From positions 62,001 through 126,000 of the forward strand of contig JADQAV010000015.1 in NCBI GenBank assembly GCA_019775845.1: a DNA stretch of 64,000 bases. Reading direction: 5' to 3'. Source of the stretch: Myrmaecium sp. VS I D KN 1. Lineage: Eukaryota; Ascomycota; Dothideomycetes; Valsariales; Valsariaceae. A program made the position numbers and the translations under genes. The first letter of the stretch is position 1, and each line of letters opens with the position of its first letter. The notes beneath the pieces were generated by a model. It saw only the letters and a list, made by a program, of their open reading frames with translations, was not told the origin of the DNA and searched no databases. Shown here in pieces: positions 59,002 through 64,000 of the stretch.

Positions 59002-59542
59002 GGGGGAGGAGGTTGGGAGGAGGCTGGGAAGGAGCAGGGGGTTAGGGGGTAGGGGCCAGTCATTGTACATACCTCAGGCAAGTAAGTACATACCGTTATC
59101 GCAACCTTACAATTAAGCACATATACTAGTGAATCAGACGCAGAGAATTAATAGTACTACCTAATGGGTACAGTACATCCTGCTTGTAGGTCAGTACCTC
59201 CATCCTGATCAACGATGGAGGAATCAATGCCAAGACTTGGCGCGAGGCATACCTAGCGGAGCGGAGCGGAGAGGCGGAACCGATAGCCCCGCCGCCCGCC
59301 TGCCCGGTTGATGAGTCGAAGGGGTTCCCGGTCTAAATGAATATTCATGTACTTACTGTACAGTTGGTGACCGTCAATCAGCATTAGCCATACGGTAGAT
59401 TGGCACAAGATACTACATACTAGTAGTCCTCCTGTACCGTAGTATCTTACCGTGTCATATCGAGGCTGCACAGCTTCAGCAGTGTACATCGGTCCGTACA
59501 ATTCTTGGTATCTAGTACTTACTAGAAATTACATTTCTCGAA

Positions 59543-59698
59543 CATCAACCTCAACCTCCACCTCCAATCTCCACTTTCCAACCTCCATCTCCACCTCCAA
59601 CTTCCAACTTCCAACCTCCAGACTTCCAGACTTCCAGACTTCCAGACTTCCAGACTTCCAGACTTCCAACTTCCAACTTCTTCCAACTTCCAACTTCC
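59543..59698 (+). repeat. CTTCCA-rich tandem array in the PRO2 leader
   Basis: The plus strand is almost G-free. CCTCCA and ACTTCCA words lead into six exact copies of the octamer GACTTCCA (59,621-59,668), then ACTTCCAACTTC words up to 18 nt before the PRO2 ATG. It probably lies in the 5' UTR or core promoter. Confidence 0.85.
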
Positions 59699-59716
59699 GC
59701 CGTCCCGACATCTCCA

Positions 59717-61365
59717 ATGTCTCTCACCAACGCCACCCCGGTGGATGTTGCCCGATCGGCCCGGCAGGGATCGAGGAAACTGGCCGTCCTGTCCGCCCAG
59801 GCCCGCGACGACGCCCTGACCGCCATCCATTCCGCCCTGCTCGCCAACCGCCATGCCATCCTCGACGCCAATGCCCGCGACCTCGCCGCCGCCAGCGAGG
59901 CCGCCGAGCACGGCCAGCTCAGCCAGAGCCTCGTCAAGCGCCTCGACTTGGCCAAGCCCGGCAAGTTTGAGGACATGCTGCAGGGCATCCTCGACGTGAG
60001 GGACTTGGACGATCCATGTACGCACTTCTCTTTCTTCCATTTCCCTTCCTTTCACTTTCCTTTCCTCTTTCTGTTCTTTTTCTCTTCCTTCGCTGTCTGT
60101 ATTCCCCTTGGTGTGATGATCTATTTCTATGTCTATCCGTCATCATTCATCCATGCTTTTCGCCCATCGCCACATTAACCATCTCGTCTTTGCCAGCCTT
60201 CTTCTGATCATCACATGCCATAGTGAACAAGCTCACCTGGAAGACCCTCCTGGACGATGATCTCATCCTAGAGCGCCGGACATGTCCCATCGGCGTGCTC
60301 CTGATCATCTTCGAAGCTCGCCCTGAGGTCATCGCCAACATCGCATCCTTGGCCATCAAGTCAGGCAACGCTGCTATCCTGAAGGGAGGCAAGGAATCGG
60401 CGGAATCCTTCAAGGCCATTTCCTCGGTCATTTCCGCTGCCCTGGAAGAAACCCAGGTCCCGAGAGACTGCTTGCAGCTCGTGCAGACGCATGATGTGAT
60501 CGGCGAGCTGCTGAAGCTGGATCAGTACATCGACCTCGTCATTCCCCGAGGCGGCAACAAGCTGGTTCGCACCGTTAAAGACACCACCACCATCCCGGTA
60601 CTCGGCCACGCGGACGGACTCTGCGCGGCCTACCTCCGCGCCGACTGCCCTGTCGAGCTGGCTACGCGGGTGATTGTGGATGCGAAGACGAGCTATCCCG
60701 CCGCTTGCAACGCTCTCGAAACCCTCCTCGTGGACGAGGCCGCCCTGGCCACGGTCCTGCCCGCCGTCGCCGCCGCCCTTCTTGGCAAGGGCGTCTCCCT
60801 TCGCTGCGACGGCCCCTCCAAAGCCGCCCTGGTCTCCGCGCTCGACAAACACGATGCCGCCCTGCTACAGGACGCGACCGAAGATGACTACCACACCGAG
60901 TTCCTGGATCTGAAGCTGGCCATCAAGACGATTCCGCCAACGGAGACGCCCGAGCACGCCGTCGACCTCGCCGTCGCGCACATCAACGAGCACGGCTCGC
61001 ACCACACCGACGCGATCCTGACCGCGGACGGCGCCCTCGCCGAGCGCTTCCTCCAGGCCGTCGACTCCTCCTCCGTCTACTGGAACACGACGACGCGGCT
61101 GGCGGACGGGCAACGCTACGGCTTCGGCACCGAGGTCGGCATCAGCACGAACAAGATCCACTCGCGTGGTCCCGTCGGCCTGGAGGGCCTCTGCATCTAC
61201 AAGTGGCTCATCCGCGGCGCCGGCCAGGTGAGCGCGGACTACGGCGCCGGCGGCGGGAAGCGGTGGAAGCACGTCCGTTTGCCCGTGGGTGAGGACGAGG
61301 AGCGGTACGCGAGGGATGCGGAAGAGCTGGAGGTTCTGCGACGGTTTCGGGCGGAAAGGAGATGA
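59717..61365 (+). CDS. PRO2: Gamma-glutamyl phosphate reductase (480 aa)
   Basis: Second step of proline synthesis: NADPH-dependent reduction of gamma-glutamyl phosphate to glutamate semialdehyde; cytosolic, aldehyde dehydrogenase fold. Exons are 59,717-60,017 and 60,224-61,365 (1,443 nt). The intron is 206 bp, long for this window, with a pyrimidine-rich middle. Signatures: CPIGVLLIIFEARPEVIANI, KSGNAAILKGGKE, LVIPRGGNKLV, and the catalytic Cys262 in SYPAACNALETLLV. GTEVGISTNKIHSRGPVGLE lies near the C-terminus, followed by YKWLIRG. All expected residues are present. Codons are strongly C/G-ending. The ATG follows directly on the octamer array. Confidence 0.96.
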
Positions 61366-62332
61366 TCCAGATGTGAGTCGGCGGTAGATAAGGGGGGTGG
61401 TGGTGGTCAGGGGAGGTTAAGGGAATGGGTCATCTAGTTAGCTGGACACGTCTGGGGGAGACATGTACATAAGGTACGTGCTGGTGTATATATCGAATCT
61501 AGAAACGGAGGGGTATGGCAAAGAAAGGGGTAGCGCAACATTGGAAGGAAAAAAAGAACGAAAAATATTATTCAGAACACTAACTTGACCCTATATCCAT
61601 CACCTTCCGTTTCCATCTTCCTCTTCTCTCCGAGGGACAGCTAATCAACGATGCCACGAGGTTTGAGCGAGCACAAAAGGAAAGGGAAGAGGAAGAGGAA
61701 AGCGGGCTTGTTACTTCCTTTGCCGCGGACTCCGCAATCTACTAGTAGCTATGAACATCTTAGGCACATGCATAAGTACATATGGCATCAGGTACATACG
61801 TAGTAGGTCCCTAGTATCTCAGGATGACCACCTTCTCTCCGAGGTACTAAATACCTAGGCTAATAACAAATCACAAGGTAGTTAGGCACCGTATCTGACT
61901 TCTACAATTTCTTTTTGCTTCTCTGAGCACACTTTCTCCCTGGGTTTGTATTTGTTGTCTTCTTTCTTGTGGATATGTTTTTGTTATTGTTTTCGTTTAC
62001 TAAGATACGGTGAGTATGTATCGTGGTTCGGTCCTTATGTTTGAAGAGAGGGAGAAAGAGAGTAAGTATGTGTTTTTGATATGAGAGAAGAAAGAGAAGG
62101 GAAGTAGGAGGGGTGAAGGGGAGGGGGGCACGGCCGTGGGAGTGTGGAATGATGTTGAAGCAGATGTCGATGCGTTAACAACTTCTTGGTTGCTATAGTG
62201 AAGTAGTAGTATATCAGGATGTCGGTACTGTAGGTACACCAGACATAAGGTAGTTACTAGTATCTAGTCATGCAAGGTAGGTGACCGAAGAACGGGGGTG
62301 GCGATGACATAGAAGGAGTCCGGATGAAACAG

Positions 62333-62391
62333 CGACATCGACAACGACAACGACAAACGACAACGATGAAACAATGACAACGACGCCGTCG
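62333..62391. repeat. CGACAA-rich microsatellite
   Basis: Imperfect GACAAC/CGACAA hexamer repeats over about 60 bp. Confidence 0.7.
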
Positions 62392-63085
62392 ATAACTAAC
62401 GATGACGATGGGCCATGGCGATGGTACATACAGCATCGTGTTAGAAGTACCTAAGTAGGTAACTACCGGAGCACCGGCGTACCGGTGCTCACGACCAGTT
62501 GCGCAGACAACCTTGCCCCACCCCTCGAACAGCTCACAAGGCTGTGTGCGGTGGTCCGGACCGCGCCCCCCCCCCATCCATGGAAAGGAAAAAGGAACAG
62601 ACCTCTTTTTTATTTATTTTAACTATTTACCCCGGCGACGACGACGAGGAGGAGGACGACGATCATCACGACATGGAAAAACGGATTGACGGGTGATGTT
62701 GTCAGGGTCAATGCCTCTCTGGATTCCGGTACTGTATGTGCTGGTCTGACAGTAGGCCGCCCGGAAACAGAGAGAGGTGCCGAAAGCGGGGGGTGGTTGA
62801 TGGGGAGCAGTGGAAGCTGGAGCACCAGCCAGCATGTCAGCCAACGATGACATGTGCCAGTGCGCGCAAAAGTCCAACAACAACGTTGCAACAACAGCAA
62901 CGCATACCTACTGTACATAGGTGGTGATGGTTGATGGAATCGATGGAATGGAACGACGTCGTGTTGGCTCTTTTCGGCCTAGAGCCGATGCGACTGAACG
63001 GTTGGAAGGGGACTGGACCAGGACGGGACTAGACTGCGATGGGAGGCGCTGGCGTGCCAGGCGTGTGCAGGTGTGCAGCATGAAC

Positions 63086-63109
63086 GTGAATGTGAATGTG
63101 AATGTGAAT
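63086..63109. repeat. GTGAAT hexamer microsatellite
   Basis: Four exact copies of GTGAAT. Confidence 0.85.
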
Positions 63110-64000
63110 GTAAGCGGACAAATCAGGCTGAGACGTGCCAACGCCTTGAGAGATTCGATACGATACGATGCATACTACTCACTATCACTCGTTAAACGTT
63201 TGAGGATGTTCATCGATCGTACGTATTTACATACGTCCGCGTGCCTTCAGGCAAGTGAAGGACTCCTACTCCTACAGTACTCTGGCACCTGGTCGGCACC
63301 TGGATAGCGAAGCCGGAGATCTTTGACCCTGGACGGGAGCGCTGAGATCGCAAGGGGGACGGGCGGGAGCGCCGGGCGGGAGAAACAGAGGAAAATAGAT
63401 TTTAGCGGAGAGCTAAACAGCATCTTGTTCTTTTCTCTATGCGGTAGGTACTGTAACCAATCGATATGATTGGGTGGAGTAGTAGGTGCCACCTAAATTT
63501 ACAACTCCTACTCCGTTCCAGGTTCTCGCTACCGTACCGGTGCAACGGCAAGGCAGACCGCACAAACCTTTTTTTCCGTTAATTTTCGATACCTAGATGC
63601 TCTGGGAGAGGTGACTTGATGATTGGTCGATTGGCATGCGTTCTCAGTTCAACGTGCAGTTTATAGGTAGACCATACCTACCAACAGGTTCCCTAACTGG
63701 AATTGTTTCCGTACTAGACGTTGACATTGTGTAGAAACGAGGAACCGGTATCGATGTCATCGTCATCATCATCCTGGCATTGGAACAACTGGAAAGCCGG
63801 GGGGCACTGGCCGTGGAGAGGACGGACCTCACCTCGAGCAACTTGACGACGATAACCGACCTCGCCGGGGCGGCCCCAGGTCCTCCTCACCTCGCCTCCT
63901 CCTTTTTCTCCTCGTTTTGCCGTCCACCTCCTCCATCATTCCCACTTGGACGGGTCCCCCCCATCCCCCATCCCTCATCGCTCTGCCCTCGATCTCCCCG

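Larger units (their letters stand above)
58371..59716. promoter_or_regulatory. Divergent intergenic region, CRH / PRO2
   Basis: 1.35 kb without a gene. It holds a GGCT microsatellite, three GTACAGTA-type words (58,847; 59,168; 59,354) among many GTAC words, and the PRO2 leader repeat listed separately. Confidence 0.6.
61366..64000. other. 2.6-kb region without a supported gene
   Basis: It contains purine/pyrimidine-rich stretches, microsatellites and GTAC-type words (for example TACTGTAC at 62,909). Short ORFs exist on both strands but have low-complexity translations. The C/T-rich end (63,870-64,000) could be the leader of a gene beyond the window. Confidence 0.5.

Noticed and set aside
61651-61803. 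50-codon ORF MPRGLSEHKRKGKRKRK...
   Set aside because: Short and low-complexity; it ends within GTAC-type repeat words, with no sign of family or splicing.
62619-62918. Minus-strand ORF with hydrophobic stretches
   Set aside because: The translation is shaped by GAC/GTC microsatellite-like DNA; no domain, no start context and no introns.

Overview
The window reads as nuclear DNA of a filamentous ascomycete (Pezizomycotina). Introns are 47-137 bp with GTAAGT-like donors and CTAAC or CTGAC branch sites. The genes include a group X hybrid histidine kinase, a Zn2Cys6 regulator, a CRH-type GH16 cell-wall enzyme and a DIL/ankyrin protein. A large block carries the scar of repeat-induced point mutation (RIP). 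I cannot name the genus.

Layout. (1) 1-18,200 is an AT-rich, gene-free block in which CpA and TpG are almost gone while CpG remains. It is a graveyard of transposons: two opposed hAT transposase fossils, a short non-autonomous hAT copy with a perfect 8-bp target duplication, hAT end fragments, and a broken Ty3/gypsy relic with a long inverted repeat. (2) 18,678-40,136 holds the histidine kinase (-), an ankyrin/DIL protein (+), allantoicase (-), an LCP5/neuroguidin homologue (+), the FCP1 CTD phosphatase (+) and a Zn2Cys6 factor (+). Small AT-rich, RIP-like islands lie at 26.3 and 40.2 kb. (3) 41,492-61,365 is denser and richer in GC: mitochondrial L11 (MRPL19), SLD2, RPN12, LPD1, SGD1, SRP14, a DOPA 4,5-dioxygenase-like protein, cytosolic AsnRS (DED81), a CRH transglycosylase and PRO2. 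(4) 61,366-64,000 shows no gene I can support.

Most genes are conserved housekeeping genes with no shared pathway. Loose themes are ribosome biogenesis and translation (LCP5, SGD1, SRP14, DED81, MRPL19), nitrogen and amino-acid metabolism (allantoicase, PRO2, LPD1) and signalling or transcription (kinase, FCP1, Zn2Cys6 factor). All spliced models were built by hand from splice signals and reading frame, and each has a total CDS length divisible by three.

The most noteworthy observations are: alternative 3' splice sites in the CRH gene that would swap its C-terminal anchor; several introns where a frame-breaking AG must be skipped; a near-perfect 280-bp inverted repeat inside saturated RIP DNA; patches that escaped RIP; an intergenic GTACAGTA word family; and a poly-G/NN/poly-C assembly scar in an SGD1 intron. 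I did not find a clearly new multi-gene system.
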